A DNA stretch of 64,000 nt, taken from Lineus longissimus. Taxonomy: Eukaryota; Nemertea; Pilidiophora; Heteronemertea; Lineidae. The stretch's first letter is position 1, and each line of letters begins with the position of its first letter. The notes under the pieces were generated by a model, which saw only the letters and a program-made list of their open reading frames with translations, searched no databases and was not told where the DNA came from. Below, piece after piece: positions 11,455 to 22,529 of the stretch. The translations under genes were made by a program, and so were the position numbers. The DNA is taken from assembly GCF_910592395.1 (NCBI RefSeq), contig NC_088323.1, forward strand, positions 11,829,501-11,893,500. Reading direction: 5' to 3'.

Positions 11455-12189
11455 TTAAAAGTTGCATGTCCTGTATGTGCAACACCATAATTGTTGTATA
11501 ACAGGTCAAGCACCACACATTAATAGAACACCCACATTGAAAGCCATTGTAAAATAAAACATTTATAAGCAGTTGGCCAGTCACAGACTCAGTGCCTTTC
11601 CTTCAAACTACTGGACTCGGCTTCGCCACTGAGGAGTTCCACTTGGCCACTGAGGAGCAAATGGCATGTCTTGGTGGGAAAATATTTCGCATCCACTCTT
11701 TCCTGTATGATAACACTTCCGTGCTGTAGGAAGTATTCACATGGCATACCCATTCATGCCATAGCACGGAACACGCAGGTGTATAAAACCCAAAACACTG
11801 ACAATAGAAATGTTACAAAGAAAGCAATGAATGTAAAAACAGTGTTAGTTATTATTTGGGGACTTACAGTTGATTCCAAGGCAGACTGCCAAGTGTTCGG
11901 CAGAGGTGAGAGAAAATAAACTTAATACCATGCATCACTACAGTTTCTTTGACAATTAAGGGTTGACCACAGGTACCGCCATTTTGGCGACAACCTGAAA
12001 TCCTAAAGCATTTAGAACTCTTTCAAAACGTAGTGAATGCTAATTTGAAGGGCAGGAGTCTGTTCTTTGTTTTCCAGAGAACAGCCTCCTGGGGTTTAAA
12101 TGAGCATTCAATTCATTTGAGAAGAGTTTTAATTGCTTTAGGATTTGGAGGTCTAGCCAAAATGGTCAACACTTAACCTTCAACTCAAA

Positions 12190-13580
12190 CCTGTAACCCT
12201 AGCATTTTATGTTCCAGCAGGTCAAACCAAAGTCGCTATGACATGTGATGTATCGTTATTTGGAGTACCTACCATAAAAATATCATCGAAAACAAGTAAC
12301 TGATAAGCATGATATTGCATTTTTTACCTTTTTTAGTTTTTGCCTCCTGGTGGCCTAGTCGCGAATCAGATCGGATCGAAATTCGGTGTCCCAGGTAACA
12401 TGACGTATGGAGTCATGTGTACCAAATTTTAAGTTCATAGCTATAGCGGTTAAGAAACGTGCCATAGTTACACTCAAACGGCTAATTTATGCCATTTGAC
12501 CTATGTGACCTTGAAAATAAGGTAAAATCAATAACCTGTATGATATGTGATGTATCCTTGCTAGGAGAACCTACCATAAAAATATCATTGAAAACAAGTC
12601 ACTAATAAGCAAGATATTGTGCTTTTCACCTTTTTTGACTGGGGGGGGGGGGGTGGTAGCAGGTAATGGATATGTAGTAACATGGGTCTTAACTTCACAT
12701 GGACACCACCATGCTGTTTAAAAGCCATTAAAACCTTGCAAACTGGGTTTGAATTGGGGACATAATTTACCCACACCAGCGTGACAGTTTATGGTTCAAA
12801 GAATTCCCCTACATATATTCAGGCGTGACAGTGAAATGGTTGACCCCATATCAAAAGAACACCTTCAAATAGTCTCAGGTAAGAGTGTTTACGTCTTTGG
12901 TCAATGGACCAATCACGAAGTCTTGAACTTTGACCTGTGTGACCAGGAAAAATTAGATGAAACTAAAAACCTACGTAACATATCCAGTGTCCTTAACTGA
13001 TAAATTCACCATATCAATTTCATCAAATTGTGTTAAAGTTGCATAGGAGAAACAGCAAGTTTTCAGCAAACACCCCTTGTTGTAAAACAGTGAATCAAAT
13101 CGAGTCAATTTCCAATAGCGAAGAGCACCTACTGATAAGCTGCACCTTTACCACATATGAAAAGAAAATCTCATAGCAGTCTCAAGTTTGAGCATTCATG
13201 TTCTTAGTCAATTGAACTTTGACCTCTGTGACCTCGAAAATTGGGTCAATATAAAAATTTGTGTGAAGTATCCTCAGAAGATCCTACCTCATAAATTTCA
13301 TAAAATTTCGCTGAGTTGTATAGGAGTAAGTGCAAGTGCAATTGTTCTGTTTTCAGCAAACTCCCCCTGGTGAAGAAATTGTCAATCAGATCAGTGAACA
13401 GCATTTACTGATTTGCTACACATTCACCGCATACAACTATGAATTACTTGCCACATATGAAAAGAATATCTTGAAGCAGTCTCAAGTAAGAGCATTTACG
13501 CGGTCTCAGTGGACGGACCGACGCATAAACAGACAGACGCACGCCGAAGTTGAAAACAATACCCCTCTGGTTGAAGGTTA
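12190..13580 (+). repeat. Dispersed ~300-bp-monomer repeat, block R1
   Basis: Contains several degenerate monomers. Diagnostic motifs are CTGGTGGCCTAGTCG, AACGTGCCATAGTTACAC, TTTGACCTATGTGACCTTG and CCTACCATAAAAATATCA, and an ending in GGACGGACCGACG. A G tract lies at about 12641-12652. Monomers share the order of motifs with blocks R2, R4, R8, R10 and R11. The block is non-coding and in the plus orientation, opposite to the host gene. Confidence 0.8.
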
Positions 13581-13805
13581 AAAAAAGCTGTGTTTCAACT
13601 AAATATTTTAGATACCAGGCTTGTAAAATTGGGAATTTTCATTAGGTTTTAACATAACATCAAAAGTGCATGGTTATTCTTTTAACAAAGACTTAGAAAA
13701 ATATTGCAAAAAAATCTAAAATGAAGTGCACACATGATGAGTTCAGTCAGAAATATGTTAATCAAATTTGGGATAACACAAGGTTAGTGTGTTACGTTAT
13801 TTGTC

Positions 13806-14190
13806 AGTCTGACAGCCCAAGTCAGCTGAGAGGACTACAGTGTTGGCTAAATTTATTATACACAAAATACAAGTTGTCACACTCAAGGCACACACATCAA
13901 TTGCTAAGTTTGTTCTCTGATGTGCATATTCAATAGAATTCAAATACAATACTTGACTCTGTACAATGAAACCTCCTTCATCTGATACTATTGTCTTTCC
14001 ATATATACGGCCGGGCATGACAACAAACCGGAGCATATTTGTTGTCATCAATCCAAAAATGCCCATCTCGAGCCTAGAAAGTAGGTCAAATTGTCATAAA
14101 ACATCCACACACCAATTGCCTAATGCCAATCATCCATTTGATAACTTAGCCAACACTGTTGTCTTACAAAAGTTAATATGGCTGCCTGAC
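13806..14190. mobile_element. Non-autonomous DNA transposon candidate with CAGTGTTGGCTAA inverted repeats
   Basis: CAGTGTTGGCTAA at 13838 faces TTAGCCAACACTG ending at 14158. Imperfect similarity extends outward to CAGCC on both sides, so the inverted repeats may be about 45 bp. No clear target duplication was seen, so the superfamily is not assigned. Confidence 0.5.
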
Positions 14191-14759
14191 ACAGAACTTT
14201 TGTGAGTAACGTTTGTCTATGCATGGTGTGCCTCAACTTACAGCTAGAGCTGCTACGTTAGGCATAGCGGGCATGAGAGGCGTCTGTACCTGGAAAGTAA
14301 GACTGCATTAGTTATTCTGCGGAGCAAAAGCAAAAGCATGTATTGTCTGTTAGGACTTGGGCGTTGATTTGATAAAGATGCAAACGTCTGCATTAAGGGC
14401 AAATTTTGTCAAAATTGAACAAACAAGGTTGTATCTAGAGTAAACACTAGAACATTTTAAACTAAACGAGTCAAATCAATGGTCCAAACAAGAAATTAAA
14501 GGTACTTGACTATTAGCTCTAATCGTCTTTGTGTAGGTCACTAGCTCATCAAGTGATCAGGGCAAACCTACACTTCATAACCAACAGATTGATACCAAAT
14601 TCCAATAAAATTACTACCAAACAAGGGTTCCCTTGGATGAAATCTGAATGTTTATTGCAAGAAAGGTTATAATCCCCTAAATGAGAAACTGCCGTGATAC
14701 CAATAGGAAGGAAATTCTATATAATTTTAGCTCTGCAAATCAAGCTTCTTACATTTCAT

Positions 14760-16010
14760 AAATGAAATGACCAGGGCCATTGTGCTCACCTCCCTCACAG
14801 ACATATTATTGTTTTCGACATTAGCCAGCTGGTGGCCAAATCGAACCGAAATGAAATTTAGTCTACAAGATTTCATAACAGGGCTACATATGTACCAAGT
14901 TTCAAGTCAATAGCTCAAGTAATGTATCCTTGCTTGGAGTACCTACTATAAAAAAATTATTGAAAACAAGTCCCTAAGGCCTTAGTTATTTATATTAATT
15001 GTTTTACGGATCTTCTTCGGTCAAAATTTTGTTGGGAGGTAGAAATAGAAATTAAAATAAAATAAAAAAGAATCTGATGTTGTTGTTTTTTTTTCGGGTG
15101 CTTGAATTTTGCTCTCTTCATGGGAGGGAGAAATAGACATAAAAATAAAGTGTTATAATTTCATTATGTCGGAAAGATGAAATGAAATAAAATGGCTTGC
15201 TGGCATTCAATGATTGCTACCACCGTGATTCATCATAAAAAGTGTTACAGCCGATTAAAAATATTCCATATTGCTTGCGCAACTCAGCTGAAAGGGCAGG
15301 TACATGTAGCATACACCCGCATACAATGTACGCATGCATGAACATATTTCTCAGGTTGATTGAGACTAACATGGTGGAGGGCATGGTGTCTTTTTTCGAA
15401 TAATGCGTTTTTTCCATCTCTACAGTTGTCTCTACATACCATATCGGCGGCACAAATAAATTTTATTTTTTTCTCCCAAATCGTACGTCGGTGGATCTGT
15501 ATAACAACTAATAATAACTAAGGCCTAATAAGCGAGATATTGCACTATTCATCTTTTCAGTTTTGGCCCCCTGGTGGCCAAGTCGAGAATCATATTGGAC
15601 TGAAATTCGGTGTCAGAGGTTATCTGACCTAGGGGGTCATGTGTTTCAAGTTGTTAGCTTTTGTGGTTAGGAAGCGTGCTATAGTTAAACTCAAATGGTC
15701 AATTTATGCCCTTTGACCTCTGTGACCTTGAAAATTAGGTCAAATCAAAAACCTGTATATATGTGAAGTGTCCTTCCTAATAGAACCTACCATAAAAATG
15801 TTATCGAAAACGAGCCACTCATAAGAGAGATATCACACTTTTAGGTTTCCACTTTTGGCACCCTGGTGGAAAAGTCAAGAATAAGATCGGACCGAAATTT
15901 ATTGTCAGAGGTCACCTGACTTGGGGAGTCATGTGTACAAAGTTTCAAATTCATAGCTCATAGCCCTTGCAGTTAAGAAACATGCCACTTTTTTTTAAAC
16001 AGGATACTAA
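14760..16010 (+). repeat. Dispersed ~300-bp-monomer repeat, block R2 (interrupted)
   Basis: Starts with the family's 5' signature CCAGGGCCATTGTGCTCACC at about 14770. Monomers carry CTGGTGGCC motifs at about 15568 and 15860 and TTTGACCTCTGTGACCTTG at about 15713. A 548-bp transposon (14978-15525) splits the first monomer exactly at CCTAA/TAAGCGAGAT. The end is near AACATGCCAC at about 15985. Confidence 0.82.
14978..15525. mobile_element. PIF/Harbinger-like MITE inserted in repeat R2
   Basis: The left end is GGCCTTAGTTATT and the right end AATAACTAAGGCC, perfect 13-bp inverted repeats. TAA is duplicated at 14975-14977 and 15526-15528. The empty site can be read from other copies of the host repeat, which have CCTAATAAGCGAGAT uninterrupted. 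Three-base TAA/TTA duplications and GGCC-type ends fit the PIF/Harbinger group. There is no transposase ORF. Confidence 0.85.
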
Positions 16011-16111
16011 TGATAGTAAAAATAGCCCAGGCACTGCCTGCAGCCACCATAACTTGACCGATGGATCAATCATCCCAATATAAATCGATAATCGATAATC
16101 ACTATACTTAC

Positions 16112-16207
16112 GCCAAAGTCTTGAGCTTGTTTGAGAGCGATGTTCCATTCTTGTATCTTTGGTCCATCTTCAGTTTGTAAGAGATACACAGCACCATCTG
16201 AAGTAAC
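16112..16207 (-). CDS. ARHGAP12/27-like: ARHGAP-like gene, PH domain exon 3
   Basis: The 96-bp phase-0 exon has acceptor TCTCTCTGTAG before 16207 and donor TTTGGC/GTAAGT after 16112. It encodes 32 residues, the end of the PH domain: a strand (GAVYLLQTEDG) and the C-terminal helix with its invariant Trp (IQEWNIALKQAQ). It joins directly to KNVLQ of the exon at 17714-17540, giving the order expected in ARHGAP12/15/27 proteins (Asn-Val then a Leu-Leu-Gln strand then a Trp helix). The PH domain is expected to bind membrane phosphoinositides; that role is family knowledge, not visible here. Confidence 0.94.
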
Positions 16208-16458
16208 CTACAGAGAGAAAGGCTTCATTCTTGATTGGTTGGTTATGGTTGAGGTTTTCACAGTGGGGTTGCTTCTAATGTAAATGCATCCCCTCCCAAA
16301 GCCAAATGTGTGACAGTTTATTTTGTGTGAAGTTGCATCTTGAATGCTCTAGTAGTTAGCTGAACATCAAAGTTGTGTGGATCAAATGTTAGAATTGACC
16401 TTCTTTTGAGAATGTTGTATTGATATACAGTTTCACTGTCTGAAAGCAGACCGAGAAC

Positions 16459-16871
16459 TGTGACCCGCCATGACAAAATGAGTCGCATTTCGCTCGGAGC
16501 TTGACAGGTTGAGACGGACTGGTTGTTCATTTCACTATTGTCTGCCTTTTGTGTAATCTGAGTATATCAATTTCTTCTAATATATCCAGGTGTCATTTTA
16601 GGCTCATCTTCACTGGGACAACAAGGCTCAAAATAACTTTTTTTCACTTGTATAGCAAAGTTGCTATACAAGGTCTTGACTTGTATAGCAGTTTTGAAGC
16701 TATGTATAGCAACTTTTTCCGACATCGGACCAACGTAGATGCATCGCGATTTTGTTTTTGCCCAAGATCGTTTATATCGCAATTCCTAAAATTTCTGTCG
16801 CAAATTGCGATGCGATACCGCTTATTTTGAGCCCTGGGACAAGGCACTCATTTTGCCGTGATGGGTCACAA
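16459..16871 (-). mobile_element. MITE, TGTGACCCG family (copy 2), carrying a nested insertion
   Basis: In reverse complement relative to copy 1. It starts TGTGACCCGCCATGACAAAA and ends TTTTGCCGTGATGGGTCACA. The central motif CAGGTTGAGACGGACTG is shared by all copies. A 212-bp insert occupies 16622-16833. Confidence 0.75.
16622..16833. mobile_element. hAT-like MITE nested in copy 2
   Basis: CTGGGACAA is repeated on both sides (16613-16621 and 16834-16842). The inner ends are GGCTCAAAATAA and TTATTTTGAGCC. An 8-9-bp target duplication fits hAT-type transposition, and the CAAGGCTC start is compatible with hAT termini, though the ends are slightly asymmetric. Reading across the flanks without the insert restores alignment to the host MITE. 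Confidence 0.65.
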
Positions 16872-17539
16872 CTGCTTTGGTAATACTTTGTTCTTTAGAG
16901 CCATATGAGGTAAAGTTTCTGAGCAATAGGTGTCATTGTTGTAACGTGTAGACCGCAAAGCGGGCCAGTAATATCTTTCCCTGTCGCTCCGTACTCTGAA
17001 ACTAACCACGAGCATGACATAATCGACCGCTAAATTATGGTTGCTTTGTTTAGTCGTATAGCAAACCGTGGTTCATTTGTATCACTTGAGATTGCGGCCT
17101 GCACATAATGCCACTGCATTAATTGGACGTTGTGGTCTACAGTAGAAGATCACTGCAATGACAGCCAGGTTGCCATCTCGGATTTCAGATCAGATCTAAC
17201 ATTTATAGGGTGCCTCTCCCACCCGACCCCATAATCCCACAGAAAATTGAAAGCCATCGGTTGACTCGCTCATGAAGCAGTTTTAGTCCACAGAATGTGG
17301 AAAAGCCAACTTGGAAGGAACCTTCCTTAGTGAAAACCAATCAACCTCACCATCTATCAGAAGAACAGTTTTCCATTCTCACTTTATGGCGTACACAAGC
17401 AAAGTGTACAGACTGACAGAAAGATGGACAGATAGAGATGAAAGCAACACAGACTTTGAACATGGGCTGTAAAACCAGCCAGTTCTTCATTCTGGTGGCA
17501 GCAAAAGGATTATTTGATAACACTACTAATTTCACTAAC

Positions 17540-17714
17540 CTGAAGCACATTCTTCCTGCTCGATGTTTCCCGGTTCCCCCAATCTATTTCGGCGGTTGAC
17601 ATGTCTATCACAGTTTCTGGTCTCCCCACAGGAGATTTTTGAGCAGCTTTTGCATCCTTGTAGAATAGTAAATTTGACCCAGACAACACAATATATGTCT
17701 GGCTCCATTTCTTA
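17540..17714 (-). CDS. ARHGAP12/27-like: ARHGAP-like gene, PH domain exon 2
   Basis: Acceptor CTCTTTTCAG precedes 17714 and donor CTTCAG/GTTAGT follows 17540. The 175-bp exon begins with the last base of a codon split by the intron (GC/T) and ends in phase 0. It encodes the PH core: KKWSQTYIVLSGSNLLFYK (the W...Y.VL and LLFYK strands), then GRPETVIDMSTAEIDWG and SSRKNVLQ. The R-P-E-x-x-[IV]-D and S-S-R-[RK]-N-V pattern is characteristic of the ARHGAP12/15/27 PH domain. This is the clearest family marker in the window. Confidence 0.95.
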
Positions 17715-18155
17715 CTGAAAAGAGAAACAGAACCACCTCGGCTTATCAGTCTCCTTCCATTACAATATCTCAAGATAAACAATGGCTGGCATGTCCGCTC
17801 ATCATCACATCACAGGCCTATGCTGGGATATGTGAAATAATCTGTTAATAGTAAAAATTATATATTTTTTATGCTCGTATCACACAATAAAATGTATTTA
17901 CATCTGGTATTTTTGACTGAAGGGCATCGTCTGAACCCTTTTTAAAAGGAAACTAGAATTGTCGTATCAGTCACACTCACAGGAGTGTTACTGTTAGCAC
18001 CAAGAGACATGTACATTCTCATCCAAATTATTATATTTCTTTTAATGAATAGGTTTCAACAATAGGCTGCAACAGAGGTTATTATGAAGTACTACACATG
18101 TACAGTCATGTGACATCAGATGTCAATGGCGGCCTCCATGGACCAAGACAGTTTT

Positions 18156-18598
18156 GAGACAAGACCACTAATGAATATTCATAGGTTGGAGGGTCGAGGC
18201 CTATCTATTAGACGAGTGCATGTTTTTTACTCTCAAGTACATATTTGGAGAGGTATTGAAAAAATATTTGCTGTGGCAAGTCTAAAGATATAAAGAAATT
18301 ATTTGATGAAAAAATTAATTTCGAATTTTGCTAATTGGGTAATAGGGGGCGTGTTTTGAGTTTTTTCTGCCAGTTGGCTGAAAAGAGTGGAAATATCAAA
18401 GTCTGTCTAATTTGTCGATTAAAAAAAAATTTCCGTGGTCAATCACCAATTTAAATCGCACCAGTTACTCGCAAGACTAATCCGTATATCATATCCGAAT
18501 TTCAGTTTCACTAGTTGACGCATTCTTTGATGCGTCGCGGTCAAACATTGACAATTTAACTGCTAAAAGGCTTAAAAAATCAATTGTGGTCTTGTCTC
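18156..18598. mobile_element. MITE 'A', copy A1
   Basis: A 443-bp unit with perfect 13-bp inverted ends, GAGACAAGACCAC and GTGGTCTTGTCTC. A nearly identical direct copy (A2) lies at 19693-20134. No coding potential. Flanked on the left by TTTT, on the right by unit B1. Confidence 0.8.
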
Positions 18599-18600
18599 TA

Positions 18601-19145
18601 TTTACACTGCATTTTGGGTCAATTTAGTGAAAAATTTGAATGTGCTCAAATCACTCTAATTCATTTAGAATATTGTATTGCTGATGATTTAAGGTCAAAA
18701 CAAGCTAAAATAATGAGAAAAAAACTTAATTTGACCCCAATATGAGCCAACCTAGCCCCGGTCTAAGTTCGGTTTCATTTTTACAAGTCTTGTTGTGTTG
18801 CCATTCATTTTGTAATTTCTTTGAAACTTCTTAGGCCTTGATTCTGAAAGTTGTTCCCTGAGCAGCAAAGATATTCCTAAATCACATCCTAAACTTTCAG
18901 CTCCATAGCTTGCTTATTCTGGCCAGGGCTGGTCTTTGAATTTGGTGCTGTTGGCTGCAAAATCATGACTTTTTGTCGATTTTGTCCTCTTTCGTCGCTT
19001 TTGGCACAGTGTACCACTCTTGGAAATGTCTCTCATTTCTCCCAAAATGTCCAGATATGACTTTCCTTTGTTGGAGAGTTGTGGGATGTCATGTACATTG
19101 GTTTGAAAAAATTCTCAAAATGTTAACCCCTGAAATGTACCTTCA
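18601..19145 (+). repeat. Tandem unit B1 (545 bp)
   Basis: Starts TTTACACTGCATTTTGGGTC and ends CCCCTGAAATGTACCTTCA. It is followed directly by a second copy with only scattered substitutions and small indels. Small ORFs inside (for example 18973-19311) cross the unit boundary and are not conserved as coding. Confidence 0.85.
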
Positions 19146-19690
19146 TTTACACTACATTTTGGGTCAATATAGTGAAAAATTTGAATGTGCTCAAATCACT
19201 CTAATTCATTTAGAATATTGTATTGCTGATGATTTAAGGTCAAAACAAGCTAAAATAATGAGAAAAAAACTTAATTTGACCCAAATAAGAGTCAACCTAA
19301 CCCCGGTCTAAGTTCGGTTTCATTTTTACAAGTCTTGTTGTGTTGCCATTCATTTTGTAATTTCTTTGAAACTACTTAGGCCTTGATTCTGAAAGTTGTG
19401 CCCTAAGCAGCAAAGATATTCCTAAATCACATCCTAAATTTTCAGCTCCATAGCTTGCTTATTCTGGCCAGGGCAGGTCTTTGAATTTGGTGCTGTTGGC
19501 TGCAAAATCATGACTTTTTGTCGATTTTGTCCTCTTTCGTCGCTTTGGCACAGTTGTACCACTCTTTGAAATGTCTCTCATTTCTCCAAAAATGTCCAGA
19601 TATGACTTTCCTTTGTTGGAGAGTTGTGGGATGTCATGTACATTAGTTTGAAACAATTCTCAAAATGTTAACCCCTGAAATGTACCTTCA
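19146..19690 (+). repeat. Tandem unit B2 (545 bp)
   Basis: Second copy of the B unit, starting TTTACACTACATTTTGGGTC and ending at CTGAAATGTACCTTCA, immediately before MITE copy A2. Confidence 0.85.
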
Positions 19691-19692
19691 TT

Positions 19693-20134
19693 GAGACAAG
19701 ACCACTAATGAATATTCATAGGTTGGAGGGTCGAGGCCTATCAATTAGACGAGTGCATGTTTTTAACTCTCAAGTATTATTTGGAGAGGTATTGAAAAAA
19801 TATTTGTTGTGGCAAGTCTACAGATATAAAGAAATTATTTGATGAAAAAATTAATTTCGAATTTTGCTAATTGGGTAATAGGGGGCGTGTTTTGAGTTTT
19901 TTCTGCCAGTTGGCTGAAAAGAGTGGAAATATCAAAGTCTGTCTAATTTGTCGATTAAAAAAAAATTTCCGTGGTCAATCACCAATTTAAATCGCACCAG
20001 TTACTCGCAAGACTAACCCGTATATCATATCCGAATTTCAGTTTCACTAGTTGACGCATTCTTTGATGCGTCGCGGTCAAACATTGACAATTTAACTGCT
20101 AAAAGGCTTAAAAAATCAATTGTGGTCTTGTCTC
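19693..20134. mobile_element. MITE 'A', copy A2
   Basis: Same orientation, ends and length (442 bp) as A1, with the two copies differing at only a few positions by eye. With A1 it brackets B1-B2, giving the A-B-B-A block 18156-20134. TTTT stands on both outer sides. Confidence 0.8.
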
Positions 20135-20422
20135 TTTTTTTATGGGAATGGCCAGCCAAACATGAATGGGCCCATGATAGTAGCTATAACCTGATATCGG
20201 CTCAGAAGTGTCTGGGTCATTTAAATGCTCACTGTGATTACAGTAGTGATTAAATGAAGAGCAATGCAGAATCTGTTTACACTTTAATGAAACACTTCGA
20301 GGTAAAGAAAAACAAACAATTTTATCATTTGATATGTCTTACTGCATGGTTCTTTTCCCCAGTCCTTTCCCTGCCTCAGCATAGGCACCAGGAATAAAGA
20401 ATCTTGAATTTACAATACTTAC

Positions 20423-20484
20423 GCTAACTTTTTCCCTGCCTCCATAATCTTTGTCTTGTTCAGTACCCCTTTTTTATCAGAAGG
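20423..20484 (-). CDS. ARHGAP12/27-like: ARHGAP-like gene, PH domain exon 1
   Basis: Acceptor TGTCTTTCCAG precedes 20484 and donor GTTAGC/GTAAGT follows 20423. The exon is 62 bp: 20 codons in phase 0 plus two bases that join the T of the next exon. It encodes PSDKKGVLNKTKIMEAGKKL, the first strand of the PH domain, in which G-V-L-N-K-T-K-I is typical of ARHGAP12/15/27. Together with the exons at 17714 and 16207 the domain totals about 108 residues, a normal PH length. Confidence 0.93.
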
Positions 20485-20499
20485 CTGGAAAGACAAATT

Positions 20500-21530
20500 C
20501 AGGGATTGACAAAATATGCAGAATTCATTTTCTGGTTTGTGTTTTAAGAAAGCAGTGTGACACCTAAAAGCATTGAATAACATTACAAAGATTTTTTTTT
20601 ACATCTCTGCTGGCCGTGCTGTTTCAGAGCAAAGGTTTGAAATTAGGCAAACAAGTTATCAGCAGACCGACCGACTTTCTTTGCCATTTTTTCCCCAAAA
20701 CTTCGAAAATGAAGCGCTCGTGGAAAGTAGGCAGTTCACATTTTACAATCTTTGCTGCATCAGAGCATTTTAGTGTCGAGTTTTTACCCTAAGTTAGAAT
20801 GATGTACCAAGTAACTTTCATCATGCATTTGCATGCATTGCATCATGACGTCATTCAGCTGTTGATGTGGCCTGTCATACGATCTTTGCATCATAACGCA
20901 CTGGACTGCATACAGTCAATCGTAGCGATATGGTTAAAATACAGAAGTTCTGAAGACAACCTGTTTATGATACAGAACTTCTTCAAGCTGAGAACTAGGG
21001 AGCCTAAAATCCCAAAGGTGCAATGTATAGTAAAGCAAAAGCACTGTAAACACCTTAAATGTGAAAATAGTTAAACGTACAAACTGCTGAACATTACTGG
21101 TATTGACAAGAACAACAATGTCCATCACCAGACACCAGCAGGTAAGCACAGCACCATCACTATCACAATGAAAAGCACATGAACATTCTCCCAAATTTTT
21201 CATCCCAAGGAACACAAGTACTAGTACTATATCAAGACACACTGATAAAATTCAAGAAAACATCAAGTGCACTTTTAAGCACACCACAACTGAGTAATCT
21301 GTGTCACTACAATCTGTAACAATATCCCTGCGAGGAGCGAGAAAGGGATCACTTTTCTGCAGTTAAAACCACTTATCGCTGAGTTTGTCATTCATTGCAG
21401 GTCACATCAATCCGTTGCTGTTTTCACAAAGTGACCAATCAACAAATTTTCACTTTTGAGGTTTTGCCACCAAACCTAATCATATAGGTCAATGGTTCTT
21501 CACTCAAATTTGTAGACCTGTACATGAAGT
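20500..21530. other. Intronic DNA, nothing recognised
   Basis: AT-rich sequence with short ORFs lacking splice or family support. No inverted terminal pair was recognised. Confidence 0.55.
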
Positions 21531-21536
21531 CATTTA

Positions 21537-21999
21537 GCCCTATAACACCTAGAGCCACTGCCAGCGCAAGTGCTTATTCCCCTAGGCCCCGACGTGATTT
21601 TACCTAGAAATAAATTTTTTTACGATGAGTCCAGTTTTTTACAAAATGACATAGGTGAACTTCCAAATAATGTATTATAAGTCCCGTTTATTTAAAAGAA
21701 GATGAAATTCCCTATTAGATAGGGTACATCCAAATCGGAATCAAACAAACGATCCATTTCAGCAATTCAAATGTCCAACCTGAATTTACTGGCTTGAAGA
21801 GAAACAAAAACTTAATCGTCAAATATCTCAAAAACTTCTACAGCAACCACCATTGTTCATCCGGGCATTTGAAAGCTTTTAAGTTTCATAGATTAATAAT
21901 AGGCGGCGCTCTGAAGGAGATCGGTAGCTAAGCACGTCATTGGGCGCCTGCAGGGGGATCGGCAGCGGGCGTCATAGGGCGCCTCCAGGTGTTATAGGG
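21537..21999. mobile_element. PIF/Harbinger-like MITE, TTA duplication
   Basis: TTA is duplicated at 21534-21536 and 22000-22002. The left end is GCCCTATAACACCT and the right end AGGTGTTATAGGG. The right third is GC-rich (GGGCGCCTGCAGGGG and GGGCGCCTCCAGG), unlike its surroundings. No transposase ORF. Confidence 0.75.
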
Positions 22000-22347
22000 T
22001 TAAGTTTGGCGAATCAACAAAAATCAAATAACTTAAATATGCTGATTACTCAAAATAAAAAAAATGTTGAGTGGACAGTTTGTGAAAATGGCGACGAATC
22101 ACAGTACCTGCGACGACAACTGCAAAGGATATAATTTGGTAGCGTGTGATTATAATCGCAGGTCGATGTGATGAAACTTGCTCCTCTTCAAATGCTTTAC
22201 CTAAAACTGTGCAGACTACCGGACTAATGGAATTCAAGCCATGCATTTTCACTTGTTTGTGGCAAACCATCCCTGAAAGTCTAACTTGGTGAACCTCCAT
22301 ATGGGACTGCACTAACACCTTTCCATAAACTGATTTTTTCGGCTTAA

Positions 22348-22521
22348 CCACTTCACTACTGTAGCCCAAAATTTCGGTCTGATGTGCAAAGACTCACGCT
22401 CCTGTAGACCGGAATTTTTGTCCGATGATGCACTGTACTATCATGCATGATGCATTGCACGTCATTATGTGGAGCCCAGTGGTCAACCTAATAACTCCAA
22501 AAATGTCCGGTAGTGATGTGG
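22348..22521. mobile_element. TTAA-flanked MITE (CCACTTCACTAC ends)
   Basis: TTAA at 22344-22347 and 22522-22525 bound a 174-bp unit with ends CCACTTCACTAC and GTAGTGATGTGG (one mismatch). This fits a non-autonomous piggyBac-type element by target sequence. Confidence 0.72.
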
Positions 22522-22529
22522 TTAAGGTA

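Noticed and set aside
18973-19311. 112-codon ORF in the B repeat
   Set aside because: It crosses the B1/B2 boundary and the paralogous unit does not keep the frame.
18156-20134. LTR retrotransposon with A1 and A2 as LTRs
   Set aside because: There is no TG...CA structure, primer site or coding DNA. Each A has its own 13-bp inverted ends, which fits a MITE.
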